A stretch of DNA of 54,032 nucleotides from Methylobacterium sp. E-065 (lineage in GTDB: Bacteria > Pseudomonadota > Alphaproteobacteria > Rhizobiales > Beijerinckiaceae): positions 1-54,032 of the forward strand of contig NZ_JAKSYD010000020.1 of assembly GCF_022829605.1 (NCBI RefSeq). Reading direction: 5' to 3'. The first letter of the stretch is position 1, and each line of letters starts with the position of its first letter. Shown here piece after piece: positions 8,512 to 17,459 of this stretch. The notes beneath the pieces are model-generated. The model ran no database searches and was not told where the DNA came from. It worked only from the letters and a program-made list of their open reading frames with translations. The position numbers and the translations under genes are program-made.

Positions 8512-8863
8512 GTATCCGACTCCTGTTTGCCAGATGGAGCCGTGTAGCAGAAATTTTCTTGATTTATGCTACAGAATTCGGGTAATAATATCCACGCACT
8601 CAACATTATAGAAATAATACTGCAAACAAATATAGATATGCATTCATCAGCTCACAGAAAATACTACCCGTTTATCTGCGAATCTTCGGACGACGCGGGA
8701 ACACGTCCACGCTTTTAATTTCTGCCTTAAATGAGGTCTTCGGGCCGACCTTCAGACCCGGACGGTCGCCGTAGCCAAGAGCCTGTCGGGATGCGTCCCG
8801 GGCGCACCGGAAACGGCAAGCCCGAATCGCATCGTCGCGCAGGATACGCCTTGGCTGCCGCGC
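8512..8863. other. AT-rich intergenic region, promoter of the chemoreceptor
   Basis: This holds no recognisable gene. On the - strand it contains AGGAGT just before the chemoreceptor ATG and a TATAAT hexamer (8605-8610) that could be a -10 element. The stretch 8520-8720 is strikingly AT-rich compared with its surroundings. Confidence 0.5.
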
Positions 8864-9784
8864 TCAGTCCAGCACGATCGGGTAGCAGCGCGCGCCCACC
8901 GAGGCGGCGAGTACCTGCACGGCGCCCACCGTCGAGACGTCGCCCGCCACGTGGACCACGTCGGTGGCGCGCAGGCTCGGCAGATGGGCGGTGAGCGGGC
9001 CGGAGCGCACGTCCGGCGGACGCGGACCGCCGCGGTCGGCGCAGAGCACGATCCGGGCGACGCCGGTGCGGCGCAGCCAGTCGAGGCTCTCGCGCATGTA
9101 CAGGTCCAGCGCGTCCCGGGCCCCGACGGCGAGTGCCATCTCGCGGGCGGGCTCGACGTAGCGGGCCGCCCGGGCGATCGCCCAGATCGCCCCGAAGCCG
9201 GCGCCGGCCGCCACCAGGACGAGGCGCCCGCCCCCGGGGCGGTACTGCTCCCGTCCCACGGGGCCCTTGAGGCGCACGGGCTGGTCGAGCCGGAGCGTAT
9301 CGATGGGGCCACCCTCGGGATCGCGGGCGATATGGAATACCGCCTCGTTGATCTCGGCCGCGCCGTCGACCCGGAGCGTCGGGGACAGAATCATCGCCGG
9401 CAGACCCGCGAAGGTCACCAGCGCCTGATGGCCGGGCTCCAGGGTCGGGCGCTTGGTCAGGGTGACCACGACCTCGACGATGCCGGGGCTGAGCCGGCGG
9501 ATCTCGGTGACGGTGCCCTTGCGGATCGCGACCGGGATCGGCGGCGCTTCCTCCTGCCCCTGGATCGGGGCGGCCGGCAGGGCCGGCCGGAGAGCCTCGG
9601 GTCGAGTCCGATGAGCCGGCGGGCGGCGGATGGGGCGCGCCGATCCGTGATGCGTCGCGCTCTGGCCGGCCTGCGCCTGGACCGGCGCGATCATGCCCTC
9701 GGCGAGGGCCGCCTCCAGGGGCGTGTCGCCGGTCGAGACGCGCACCGACCGGCCGTTGACGACGAGCGAGCAGCGCGCACCCAT
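8864..9784 (-). CDS. Ferredoxin-reductase-like protein with degenerate cofactor motifs
   Basis: A 306-residue protein laid out like plant-type ferredoxin / FNR fusions. The N-terminus (CSLVVNGRSVRVSTGDTPLE) follows the fold of a 2Fe-2S domain but has none of the four cluster cysteines. A Pro-rich linker leads to an FNR-like barrel, where the RxYS flavin motif is replaced by TLRVDG. An NAD(P)-like domain with VLVAAGAGFGAIWAI follows, and an AGDVSTVGAVQVL end stands where the family has CGPPxM. ATG 9784 follows AAGG. It is the last gene of a likely three-gene unit with a coiled-coil protein and a globin. Catalytic competence is doubtful. Confidence 0.7.
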   Translation of the reverse strand: MGARCSLVVNGRSVRVSTGDTPLEAALAEGMIAPVQAQAGQSATHHGSARPIRRPPAHRTRPEALRPALPAAPIQGQEEAPPIPVAIRKGTVTEIRRLSPGIVEVVVTLTKRPTLEPGHQALVTFAGLPAMILSPTLRVDGAAEINEAVFHIARDPEGGPIDTLRLDQPVRLKGPVGREQYRPGGGRLVLVAAGAGFGAIWAIARAARYVEPAREMALAVGARDALDLYMRESLDWLRRTGVARIVLCADRGGPRPPDVRSGPLTAHLPSLRATDVVHVAGDVSTVGAVQVLAASVGARCYPIVLD

Positions 9785-9860
9785 GGCCTTACCCCGCGTG
9801 GTCCGGAGAGGGCTCATCGAAGGTGGATTCAGGGGCGAGGGCGGGTTCAAGGGGCACGGA

Positions 9861-10244
9861 TCACTTGGCGCGGAGCAGGAGCGAATCGACCAGCGCCGCC
9901 CAGCGCTCGCGGGTCGCGCGGACATCATCGCTCGGGGCGGAGTCCGTGAGGACCTGGCGCTGCGCCCGCAGGGATTCGACCTCCTGCCGCTGCGCCCGGA
10001 GCACCGCCTTCATCACCTGAAGCTCGGTCTCGAGACGGGTGATGGCGTCGTCGGACTCGTCGAAGAGATCTTCGTCGGGCTCGCCGGCGTGCTCATCGAC
10101 CGGCGCGGCGGCGTGGTGCCGATCTTGGCCGGGCAGTGGCAGCCGGATCCGGGCCTGCTGGTCCAGCCGGACCGGCCGGGCCATCAGGCGACGCAAGAGA
10201 TCAGAGCTGCCCGCCTGCTGATAACGCCGTGCCGCCTCGGCCAT
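9861..10244 (-). CDS. Coiled-coil hypothetical protein
   Basis: A soluble 127-residue protein with an acidic middle (GEPDEDLFDESDDAITRL) leading into a heptad-patterned helix (LETELQVMKAVLRAQRQEVE) that predicts a coiled coil. No family is recognised. ATG 10244 has GGGATGGGCGG upstream; an ATG at 10283 would add 13 residues. It lies 76 bases before the reductase-like gene and about 90 after the globin gene on the same strand, so it may be a partner or scaffold of the two. Confidence 0.65.
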   Translation of the reverse strand: MAEAARRYQQAGSSDLLRRLMARPVRLDQQARIRLPLPGQDRHHAAAPVDEHAGEPDEDLFDESDDAITRLETELQVMKAVLRAQRQEVESLRAQRQVLTDSAPSDDVRATRERWAALVDSLLLRAK

Positions 10245-10335
10245 CCGCCCATCCCCATGCCGGGCGCCGGCGCGCCCATCCATCAACAGGAGCTTGCGCG
10301 AGCATGGTTAAGGGGGGCTTAAACCAATCGGCGAC

Positions 10336-10740
10336 TTACGCCGCCGCCTGCTTCATCACACCGGCGACGAGCGTGTAGGTCTCGACCCAGGCCGCCCGGA
10401 CCTCCGGGGTGAAATCCGGCCCCAGCCCCTGCTCCAGGGTCCAGAGCAGGGCCTCGCCCACCGGAGCGTAATGAGCGGCCTGCGTGCCGTAGGCGATGTG
10501 CTTGCGCCCGAGATCCTGCAGCGCCGGCACCACCGTATCCGGGTGGTTCAGGTTGGCCACCGCGAGCCCCAGCATCGCCATCAGCTTCGTCTTCTGCTCG
10601 CTCATGTCGGCGGGGAAGAGGTCGCGCACCTGCGGGGCGATCTCGAACAGGCGGCCGTAGAACAGGTCGGCCGCCGTCCCGGCGATCGGCCGCACCTTCG
10701 CGAAGCTGTCCTGCACCAGCCTGATCTGTACGGGCGTCAT
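10336..10740 (-). CDS. Single-domain globin (Vitreoscilla-hemoglobin / flavohemoglobin head type)
   Basis: A 134-residue globin. Tyr28 in DLFYGRLF occupies B10. The proximal heme ligand is His81 in LGRKHIAYG, with the flavohemoglobin-class HYAPVGEALL segment after it and AAWVETYTLVAGVM in helix H. The length matches a lone FHb globin domain without the reductase half. Such proteins bind O2 or NO. It is the first gene of the unit with the reductase-like protein at 8864. ATG 10740 is chosen over a GTG-type start 5 codons upstream by family alignment. Confidence 0.85.
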   Translation of the reverse strand: MTPVQIRLVQDSFAKVRPIAGTAADLFYGRLFEIAPQVRDLFPADMSEQKTKLMAMLGLAVANLNHPDTVVPALQDLGRKHIAYGTQAAHYAPVGEALLWTLEQGLGPDFTPEVRAAWVETYTLVAGVMKQAAA

Positions 10741-10816
10741 CGCATCACCGGCCAAAGGATTCGGTCCTTGGCAGTTTACCGCTGTTCCAACCCGCCGAAA
10801 CCAACCCAGGCTAAAA

Positions 10817-13756
10817 TCAGGCCGCTTCCGGCGCCGCCCCGACGATCTGGCGGGCCTGCAGCAGGGTCATGGGCTCGCCGAAGGCCGGGCCCAGCGCGTA
10901 TTCGCAGCCGAGGCTGGCGAGCGCCTGGGCGTCGGCCTCCGACTCGCAGCCCTCCGCCACGATGGCGAGGTTCAACTCGCTCGCCATGCGCACGATCGAG
11001 CGCAGGATCGCGGTCTGGCCGGTGCCGATCTGGCGCACGAAGGTCGCGTCGACCTTGATCGTGTCGAACGGGAAGCGCTGGAGGTAGGAGAGCGCCGAGT
11101 AGCCGGTGCCGAAATCCGACAGGCACAGGCCGGCCCCGAGGTCGTGGATGCGGGCCAGCATCTGGGCGGCGTATTCCGGGTTCTCCATCACGAGGCTCTC
11201 GCTGAATTCCAGCTTGAGCGAGCCGGGGAGCGCCCCGGAGCGGGCCATCACGGTCTTCACGTCGTGCAGCAGGTCGTGGCGCAGGAGCTGACGCGAGGAC
11301 AGGTTGCAGGCCGCGAAGATCGGCGGCTCGACCTCCAGGGAGCGCTGCCAGGCCGCGAGTTCGAGCGCGGTGCGCTCCAGGGCGAAGATGCCGAGATTGA
11401 CGATGAAGCCGCTCTCCTCGGCGAGCGGCAGGAAGGTCGAGGGGGGAATGCGCCCGAGCTTCGGGTGGTCCCAGCGCAGGACCGTCTCGAACCCCGCCAC
11501 GGTGCGGTCCTCGAGCCGCACCACCGGCAGGAACAGCACCTTCATCTCGTTGCGCTCGATCGCCTTGCGCAGGTCGCTCTCCAGCATCAACCGGTCGGTG
11601 CGGTCAGTGCGCATATGGGCGCGGAACACCTCGATCCGGTCGCCGCCGTTGCGCTTGGCCTGGATCATGGCGACCTCGGCGCTCTTGAACACCTCGTCGC
11701 GCTTGAGGTTGGCGCCGGACTCGTAGAGCGCCAACCCGATCGAGACCGTCAAAAAGATCTCGCGGTCGGCATAGGTGATCGGTGTGGCGATCGCCCGGCG
11801 GATCATCTCGGCGAAGGCCAGGATCCGGTCGGGCTCGCGCTCGGACAGCAGGATTACCGCGAACTCGTCGCCCGCCACCCGGGCCAGGGTATCCTGCGGG
11901 CGCAGAAGCCGGCCGAGCCGGCGCGACAGGGTCAGCAGGATCGAATCGCCAGCCGAAAGGCCGATCGCGTCGTTGATGCCCTTGAACCGGTCGACATCGA
12001 GCACGATCACGGTGGGCTTGAGGCGCGGGTCCTGGCTGGCGAAGGCGAGGGCCGCATCCAGGCGGTCACCGAACAATTCGCGGTTCGGCAGGCCGGTGAG
12101 GCTGTCATGCACGGCGTCATGGAGCAGGCGCTCCTCGGCGGTCTTGATCTCGGTCACGTCCGCGATGGTGCCGACCACGCGGATCACCTCGCCGTCGGCG
12201 CCGATCACGGGGCGCGCCTTCAGCCGGTACCAGAAGAACGTGCCGGCCTCCGAACGCAGGCGGAAATCGTGGACGATGCGGCCGCGCCGCTCCTCGATCA
12301 CCGTGTCGAGGGCCGCCGAGTAGCGCTCCACGTCGAACGGGTGGAGGGCGCCCAGCCAGTTGGTCGCCGGGCCCTCCAGGGTGCCCCGGGCGAGGCCGAG
12401 CTGGCCCTCGATCTCCGGGCCGACGAAGACCCGGTCGGCGGGCACGTCCCAATCGAACACCACGTCGCCCGCACCGGTCAGCGCCAGCGCCCGGCGCTCG
12501 GTGTCGGAGACCAGGGTGTGGCTGAGGCCGCCGCCCGCGAAGGCGTGCTGGAGCACCGTGAAGCCGATCAGCATCACGATCAGCACGAGGCCGCCGATCA
12601 GGGCCGGCTGCACGAGGTCGCTGCCGATCTGGCCGGTGACCGCGAAGCCCGCCGCCGCCACCCAGACGACGAGCATCAGCCAGGTCGGCACCAGCAGGAT
12701 CGCCCGGTCGTAGCCGTTATGGACCGCGAGGTAGAGGATCAGCAACAGGCCGATGCCGGCCACCGCCGCGATGGAGATGCGCGCCACGCCCGCCGCCACC
12801 GGCGGATCGAACACCGCGAGCCCGACGAGGCCAGCCAGGAAGGCCAGCCAGAAGAACGCCACGTGGCTGTAGCGCACGTGCCAGCGGGCGAGGTTGAGAT
12901 AGGCGAACAGGAAGACCAGCAGCGTCGCCCCGAGCACCGCCTCGGCGGAGGCCCGATAGACCCGCTCGGCGAGTTCCGTGACCGGGAAGACCCGCTGAAG
13001 GAAGCCGAAATCGATGCAGGCATAGGCCAGCACCGACCACGCGAGTGCCGCCGCGGCCGGGAAGATGATCGCGCCCTTGACCACGAACACGATAGTCAGG
13101 AACAGCGCCAGCAAGCCGCTGATCCCGATGATGATGCCCTTGTAGAGGGTCAGGCCGGCGGCCTTCCGGCGATAGGCGTCCTGGTCCCAGAGGTGGAGCT
13201 GGGGGATGTTGGCGCCGCGCAATTCGGCGACGTAGGTGACGGTCGTGCCGGGATCGAGCGTGATCGTGAACTGGTCGGCTTCCGGGTTCTCGTCGCGCTC
13301 GGGCCGGATGCCCTGGCTCGCCGTGATGGCGGCGATCCGCGAGCCGCCGAGATCGGGCCAGATCACCCCGGAATCGACCAGCCGGAAATGCGGGGCGATC
13401 AGGATGCGGTCGATCTGCTCGTCGGTGTCGTTGGTGAGCGCGAACACGATCCAGTCGGGCCGGGCGCCGGCGTCGCGCGCCTTCACGACGATGCGGCGGA
13501 CGATGCCGTCCTTGCCGGGCGCCGTGGAGATCTGGATCAGGTCGCCGTCCGAGCGGTAGCGCTCGATCGCCGAGGTCAGGTCGATCACCGGCGCGTCGAG
13601 GGTGACGCGCACCGCTTCCACGGCCCAGGCCGGTCCACTCAGGGCGAGGGCACCGACGAGACCGCCGACCAGGGTCAGGAGGAGGGCGAGGATGCGCAAG
13701 GGTGTCTTGGTGTCCGGCCGTGCGAGAAGCGGCGTCGGCCGCCCCGGCGGCCTCAA
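10817..13756 (-). CDS. Membrane PAS-GGDEF-EAL protein with altered active-site motifs
   Basis: A 979-residue protein. An N-terminal signal/anchor ends near PAWA. A beta-rich extracytoplasmic domain of about 150 residues, about seven membrane helices, a PAS fold (FDWDVPADRVF to GTIADVTEIK), a GGDEF and an EAL domain follow. The cyclase signature reads AGDEF, one residue off, and the I-site is not evident. The phosphodiesterase part has FETVLRW for the EAL core, SDFGTGYSAL where active enzymes have DDFGTGYS, and EGCESEADAQ, so one metal-binding Asp is lost. It may bind rather than turn over c-di-GMP. The start is uncertain: a TTG at 13756, with no good Shine-Dalgarno. Confidence 0.85.
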   Translation of the reverse strand: MRPPGRPTPLLARPDTKTPLRILALLLTLVGGLVGALALSGPAWAVEAVRVTLDAPVIDLTSAIERYRSDGDLIQISTAPGKDGIVRRIVVKARDAGARPDWIVFALTNDTDEQIDRILIAPHFRLVDSGVIWPDLGGSRIAAITASQGIRPERDENPEADQFTITLDPGTTVTYVAELRGANIPQLHLWDQDAYRRKAAGLTLYKGIIIGISGLLALFLTIVFVVKGAIIFPAAAALAWSVLAYACIDFGFLQRVFPVTELAERVYRASAEAVLGATLLVFLFAYLNLARWHVRYSHVAFFWLAFLAGLVGLAVFDPPVAAGVARISIAAVAGIGLLLILYLAVHNGYDRAILLVPTWLMLVVWVAAAGFAVTGQIGSDLVQPALIGGLVLIVMLIGFTVLQHAFAGGGLSHTLVSDTERRALALTGAGDVVFDWDVPADRVFVGPEIEGQLGLARGTLEGPATNWLGALHPFDVERYSAALDTVIEERRGRIVHDFRLRSEAGTFFWYRLKARPVIGADGEVIRVVGTIADVTEIKTAEERLLHDAVHDSLTGLPNRELFGDRLDAALAFASQDPRLKPTVIVLDVDRFKGINDAIGLSAGDSILLTLSRRLGRLLRPQDTLARVAGDEFAVILLSEREPDRILAFAEMIRRAIATPITYADREIFLTVSIGLALYESGANLKRDEVFKSAEVAMIQAKRNGGDRIEVFRAHMRTDRTDRLMLESDLRKAIERNEMKVLFLPVVRLEDRTVAGFETVLRWDHPKLGRIPPSTFLPLAEESGFIVNLGIFALERTALELAAWQRSLEVEPPIFAACNLSSRQLLRHDLLHDVKTVMARSGALPGSLKLEFSESLVMENPEYAAQMLARIHDLGAGLCLSDFGTGYSALSYLQRFPFDTIKVDATFVRQIGTGQTAILRSIVRMASELNLAIVAEGCESEADAQALASLGCEYALGPAFGEPMTLLQARQIVGAAPEAA

Positions 13757-13838
13757 TCGAGCGGATCGCGCCCTTTTGCGGCCAAATCAAGTTGCGGCGG
13801 CCGTTTCGCGGCACGATCCAGAGCCACTTCGACCGACG

Positions 13839-13957
13839 AATCCCGGGTTTCCAAAGGGCTGAAGCCCTTTGGCGGGTGCTCAGGGCAGAGCCCTGAGATG
13901 GTCTCCAGGGCTCTGCCCTGGACCCGCGAAAGGTCTCGACCTTTCGAAACCAGGACA
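13839..13957 (-). repeat. Family A multi-hairpin repeat, copy 2
   Basis: A full element on the + strand: GGTTTCCAAAGGGCTGAAGC closes on CCCTTTGG, then CAGGGCAGAGCCCTG, CAGGGCTCTGCCCTG and CGAAAGGTCTCGACCTTTCG hairpins, ending in GAAACC. The ends GGTTTC/GAAACC are themselves inverted. It starts 6 bases after the stop of the M16 peptidase gene, read on the - strand. Confidence 0.8.
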
Positions 13958-13962
13958 GGCTC

Positions 13963-15258
13963 TCAGGCCGCCCGAAGCGCACCCGCGATCGTGTCGAGAG
14001 ACGGCAGCTTGCGGATCGGGCCGATCGCCGCCAGCGTCGGCGTACCCTGCAGCATCGCGGCGGCGGCGGCGCGCACGGCCTCGACCGTGACGGCATCGAC
14101 CTTGGCGATCACCTCCCCGGCGGGGATCACCCGGCCCCAGGCCAGGATCTGGCGGGCGTTGCGCTCGATGCGCCCGCCCGGCGTCTCCAGCGCGGAGAGC
14201 AGCGACACCTTGAGCTGCGCCTTGGCGCGGGCGATCTCGACGGTGTCGAGGTCCCGGGCCGCACGGGCGGTGGCGGCGAGCGTCACGTCGATCAGTTCGC
14301 GCAGGTCCGCCCCGGCGGTGCCGGCGCCGATGCCGAACAGGCCGCAATCCGAGAACGGCCAGTGGAAGGCCTGGATCTCGTAGGCGAGGCCCCGGGTCTC
14401 GCGCACCTCCTGCCAGAGCCGCGAGGTCAGGCCGCCGCCGAGCACCTGAGCGAACATGTGCAGCGCGTAATAGCCCTCGTCCCGGAAGGAGAGGCCCGGC
14501 AGGCCGATCACCACGTTGGCCTGTTCGAGCTTGCGCGGCATCCGCCGCTCGCCGCCGCGATAGACCCCCGGCACCGCCTCCGAGGCGGTCTTGGCGGGGA
14601 GGGCGCCGAAATGGCGCTCGGCCGCCGCCACGATCGCCTCGTGGGTCACCGCCCCGGCGCCCGCCACCACGATGCGGTCCGGCGTGTATTCCCGATCGAG
14701 ATAAGCGCGGATCCCGGCCTCGTCGAAGCTCCGGATCGTCTCGGGCCGTCCCAGGATCGGCCTGCCGACCGGCTGGTCCGGGAAGGCGGCTTCCGTGAAG
14801 GCGTCGTACACCACGTCGTCGGGGGTGTCCTCGACGGCGGCATATTCCTGCAGGATCACGCCCTTCTCGCGGGCGAGCTCCCCCGCATCGAACACCGAAC
14901 CGGTGAGGATGTCGCCGATCACGTCGAGGGCGAGATCCGTATCCTCGCCGAGCACCCGGGCGGTGTAGCTCGTGCCCTCGGTGGAGGTGGCGGCGTTGAT
15001 CTCGCCGCCGACATTCTCGATCGCCTCGGCGATCGCCTGGGCCGAGCGGGTGCGGGTCCCCTTGAACGCCATGTGCTCGATGAGGTGGGACAGACCGGCC
15101 TCGTCGGCGCGCTCGTTGCGCGAGCCCGCCCCGACCCAGACGCCGAGGCTCGCGGTGGCGACGCCCGGCATCGGCTCGGTGACCACCGTGACGCCGTTGT
15201 CGAGCCGCGTGGTGCGCAGCGACGGCGAGGCGGCATGGGTGGAGAAATGCTGATTCAT
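13963..15258 (-). CDS. M16 family zinc peptidase (mitochondrial-processing-peptidase-like)
   Basis: A 431-residue pitrilysin-family protein. The inverted zinc motif HLIEH is at residues 58-62, with the downstream Glu ligand in the FDAGELAREKGVILQE region, and the C-terminal half has the family Arg/Tyr pair (YYALHMFAQVLGGG). The size fits the MPP-beta-like soluble peptidases that often follow threonine synthase in Hyphomicrobiales. ATG 15258 is preferred because the family starts a few residues before the first strand; the open frame upstream runs into repeat C. It is probably cytoplasmic or periplasmic peptide clearance; the substrate is unknown. Confidence 0.93.
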   Translation of the reverse strand: MNQHFSTHAASPSLRTTRLDNGVTVVTEPMPGVATASLGVWVGAGSRNERADEAGLSHLIEHMAFKGTRTRSAQAIAEAIENVGGEINAATSTEGTSYTARVLGEDTDLALDVIGDILTGSVFDAGELAREKGVILQEYAAVEDTPDDVVYDAFTEAAFPDQPVGRPILGRPETIRSFDEAGIRAYLDREYTPDRIVVAGAGAVTHEAIVAAAERHFGALPAKTASEAVPGVYRGGERRMPRKLEQANVVIGLPGLSFRDEGYYALHMFAQVLGGGLTSRLWQEVRETRGLAYEIQAFHWPFSDCGLFGIGAGTAGADLRELIDVTLAATARAARDLDTVEIARAKAQLKVSLLSALETPGGRIERNARQILAWGRVIPAGEVIAKVDAVTVEAVRAAAAAMLQGTPTLAAIGPIRKLPSLDTIAGALRAA

Positions 15259-15297
15259 CAACGGCTCGTCGCGCGGGGGCCCGGATGGGGAGCGGGT

Positions 15298-15392
15298 CCC
15301 CTCTCCCGTGCGGGAGAGGGACAGGGTGAGGGATGCGACCTCTCCGGAAAGACCGGGTCCCTCACCCCAACCCTCTCCCGCACGGGAGAGGG
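15298..15392. repeat. Family C inverted GGGAGAGGG repeat pair
   Basis: Two about 34-base units face each other. Each holds CCCTCTCCCG(T/C)(G/A)CGGGAGAGGG, itself a hairpin, plus CAGGGTGAGGG or its complement. Together they form a large cruciform between thrC and the M16 gene. I recall this motif as common in GC-rich proteobacterial intergenic DNA. It could attenuate read-through from thrC into the peptidase gene. Confidence 0.75.
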
Positions 15393-15418
15393 GGCTCGTC
15401 GCGTCACCAGTTCCAAGC

Positions 15419-16831
15419 TCACGCACCCCTCGTGATACGGGCGCGCTCGCGGATCAGCGCCTCGACGGCGGCTTGGTCGTTCCCGACCCGGGTCATGCGC
15501 TCGGGCCGGTCCATCAGGTCGGCGAGGTGCGGGGGCAGGGGCGGGCGCAGGCCGCCGGTGGCCTTGGCGACCGCGTCCGGGAATTTGGCCGGGTGCGCGG
15601 TGCCCAGCGCCACGACCGGGGTCGCGGGGTCCTGCTCCAGCAGGCGACGCCCGGCCCGCACGCCGATGGCGCTGTGGGGATCGAGCACCACCCCGGTGGC
15701 CGCCTGGGTCAGGGCGATTTCTTCCATCACGTCGGGCTCCGGCACCGCAACGGCGTCGAAGTCCGAGCGGACCGTCGCCAGCACCTCGGGGCTCAGCGAA
15801 AAGCCGCCGGATTGCTTCAACCCGGCCATCAGCCGCGACAGGGAGGAGGCGTCGCGCCCCAGCGCCTCGAACAGCAGACGCTCGAAGTTCGAGGAAATCT
15901 GGATGTCCATGGAGGGCGAGGTGGTGGGCACCACGCCGCGCAACTCGTAGGCGCCGTGCTCGAGGGTGCGCACCAGGATGTCGTTGGCGTTGGTGCCGAT
16001 CATCAGGCGCCCGATCGGCAGGCCCATCTGCTTGGCGACCCAGCCGGCGAGCACATCGCCGAAATTGCCGGTCGGCACCGCGAAGGAGACCGGCCGGTGG
16101 GGCGAGCCCAGCGCGACCGCGCTGGTGAAGTAGTAGACGGCCTGCGCCGCCACCCGGGCCCAGTTGATCGAGTTGACCCCCGACAGCCGGACCGCGTCGG
16201 CGAAATCCGCATGCTGGAACAGGGCTTTGACGAGATTCTGGCAATCGTCGAACGTACCGTCGACGGCGAGCGCGTGGACGTTCTGCGCCGGCACAGACGT
16301 CATCTGCCGGCGCTGCACCTCCGAGACCCGCCCGTGGGGATAGAGGATGAACACGTCGACCCGGTCGAGCCCGCCGAAGGCCTCGACGGCGGCCGAGCCG
16401 GTATCGCCCGAGGTCGCGCCCACGATGGTGGCGCGGGTGCCGCGCTGGGTCAGCACGTGGTCCATCAGCCGCCCGAGCAGCTGCATCGCCACGTCCTTGA
16501 AGGCGAGCGTCGGCCCGTGGAAAAGCTCCAGTAGGAACAGGTTGTCGTCGAGCTGGGTCAGCGGGCAGACCGCCGGATGGCGGAAGGTCGCGTAGGACGC
16601 GTCGATCATCCGGTCGAGATCCGGACCGGCGATGTCGCCGTCGATCAGCGGGTGCAGCACCCGCTTGGCGGCCGCCGCGTAGGGGCGGCCCGCCAGGGCG
16701 GCGATCTCCGAACGGCCGATCTGCGGCCAGGTCTGCGGCACGTAGAGCCCGCCGTCGCGGGCAAGGCCCGCCAGCAGGGCATCCGAGAACGAGAGCGGCG
16801 CGGCCTCGCCGCGGGTCGAGACGTGGAGCAC
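15419..16831 (-). CDS. thrC: Threonine synthase
   Basis: A 470-residue enzyme that converts O-phospho-L-homoserine to L-threonine with PLP. The N-terminal MLHVSTRGEAAPLSF is diagnostic of the long, class II bacterial type. The PLP lysine is K112 in HGPTLAFKDVAMQLL, with VGATSGDTGSAAVEAF and SINWARVAAQ further on. It is full length. The gene is the first of a pair with the M16 peptidase, separated by about 160 bases that contain repeat C. This is an essential step of aspartate-family amino acid synthesis and is cytosolic. Confidence 0.97.
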   Translation of the reverse strand: MLHVSTRGEAAPLSFSDALLAGLARDGGLYVPQTWPQIGRSEIAALAGRPYAAAAKRVLHPLIDGDIAGPDLDRMIDASYATFRHPAVCPLTQLDDNLFLLELFHGPTLAFKDVAMQLLGRLMDHVLTQRGTRATIVGATSGDTGSAAVEAFGGLDRVDVFILYPHGRVSEVQRRQMTSVPAQNVHALAVDGTFDDCQNLVKALFQHADFADAVRLSGVNSINWARVAAQAVYYFTSAVALGSPHRPVSFAVPTGNFGDVLAGWVAKQMGLPIGRLMIGTNANDILVRTLEHGAYELRGVVPTTSPSMDIQISSNFERLLFEALGRDASSLSRLMAGLKQSGGFSLSPEVLATVRSDFDAVAVPEPDVMEEIALTQAATGVVLDPHSAIGVRAGRRLLEQDPATPVVALGTAHPAKFPDAVAKATGGLRPPLPPHLADLMDRPERMTRVGNDQAAVEALIRERARITRGA

Positions 16832-17047
16832 GGGGTCCTCCGAGGGAAGGCGCTCCCTCTACACGATGCCGGCGGGCCTGTCGAAAGTCTAAAGCCGCGC
16901 GGCCGGTCTGCCCGCAGAGCGGGGCGGCCGGTTTAACCGAAGCTGAACGAGCCGGTTCAGGGCCGGTTCGGTGGTGGTCGCCCACGACTCGGCCCACCCC
17001 GCGGCGATCGCGCCGCCGGGACGGATCCCTCCTCGAAGAGAGCCGAC

Positions 17048-17425
17048 ATGACCCGAATCATCGCCCTCGCGGGCGTCGCGGCCCTGCTGTCCGGCAGTGT
17101 CGCCTTCGCGCAGACGCCGCCTCCGCCCCCCGGAGGCCCGCGGCCCGGCCCCGAGGCCGGCGCACCGCCTCCGCCGCCCCCGGGCGGACCGCGCCGCGGC
17201 CCGGGGGCCGACGGGCCGCCCCCGCCGCCGCCCGGAGGCCCGCAGCGCGACGCCGGCGGACCGCCTCCTCCGCCACCGCCGCCGAAGGGCGCGCATTTCA
17301 TCATCGAGCGCGGCGATGCCCGCCTCGACGTGAAGTGCGCCGACGACGACACGACCAAGGCCTGCGCCGACACCACGCTGCAATTGCTCGACAAGCTCAC
17401 GACGCTGAAGCCGGACGCCCGGTGA
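17048..17425 (+). CDS. Proline-rich secreted protein
   Basis: A 125-residue preprotein. Signal peptide MTRIIALAGVAALLSGSVAFA is followed by about 60 residues of PPPPPGGP-type repeats and a short conserved C-terminal domain (HFIIERGDARLDVKC...ACADTTLQLLDKL) with two Cys. Family and function are unknown; I recall similar small proteins in Methylobacterium. GAAGAGAG precedes the ATG. It converges with the DUF4864 gene, with a shared terminator at 17431-17455. Confidence 0.8.
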   Translation: MTRIIALAGVAALLSGSVAFAQTPPPPPGGPRPGPEAGAPPPPPPGGPRRGPGADGPPPPPPGGPQRDAGGPPPPPPPPKGAHFIIERGDARLDVKCADDDTTKACADTTLQLLDKLTTLKPDAR

Positions 17426-17430
17426 CGCCA

Positions 17431-17455
17431 CGCCCGCCGCCGCGGAGGCGGCGGG
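17431..17455. terminator. Bidirectional hairpin terminator
   Basis: A perfect 10-bp GC stem (GCCCGCCGCC / GGCGGCGGGC) with a 5-base loop sits in the 34-base gap between two convergent genes. It lacks a clear U-tract. Confidence 0.6.
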
Positions 17456-17459
17456 CCCT

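Noticed and set aside
11144..14383. A 1079-codon open frame on the + strand
   Set aside because: It is fully antisense to the GGDEF-EAL protein and part of the M16 peptidase, with low-complexity sequence and no motif.
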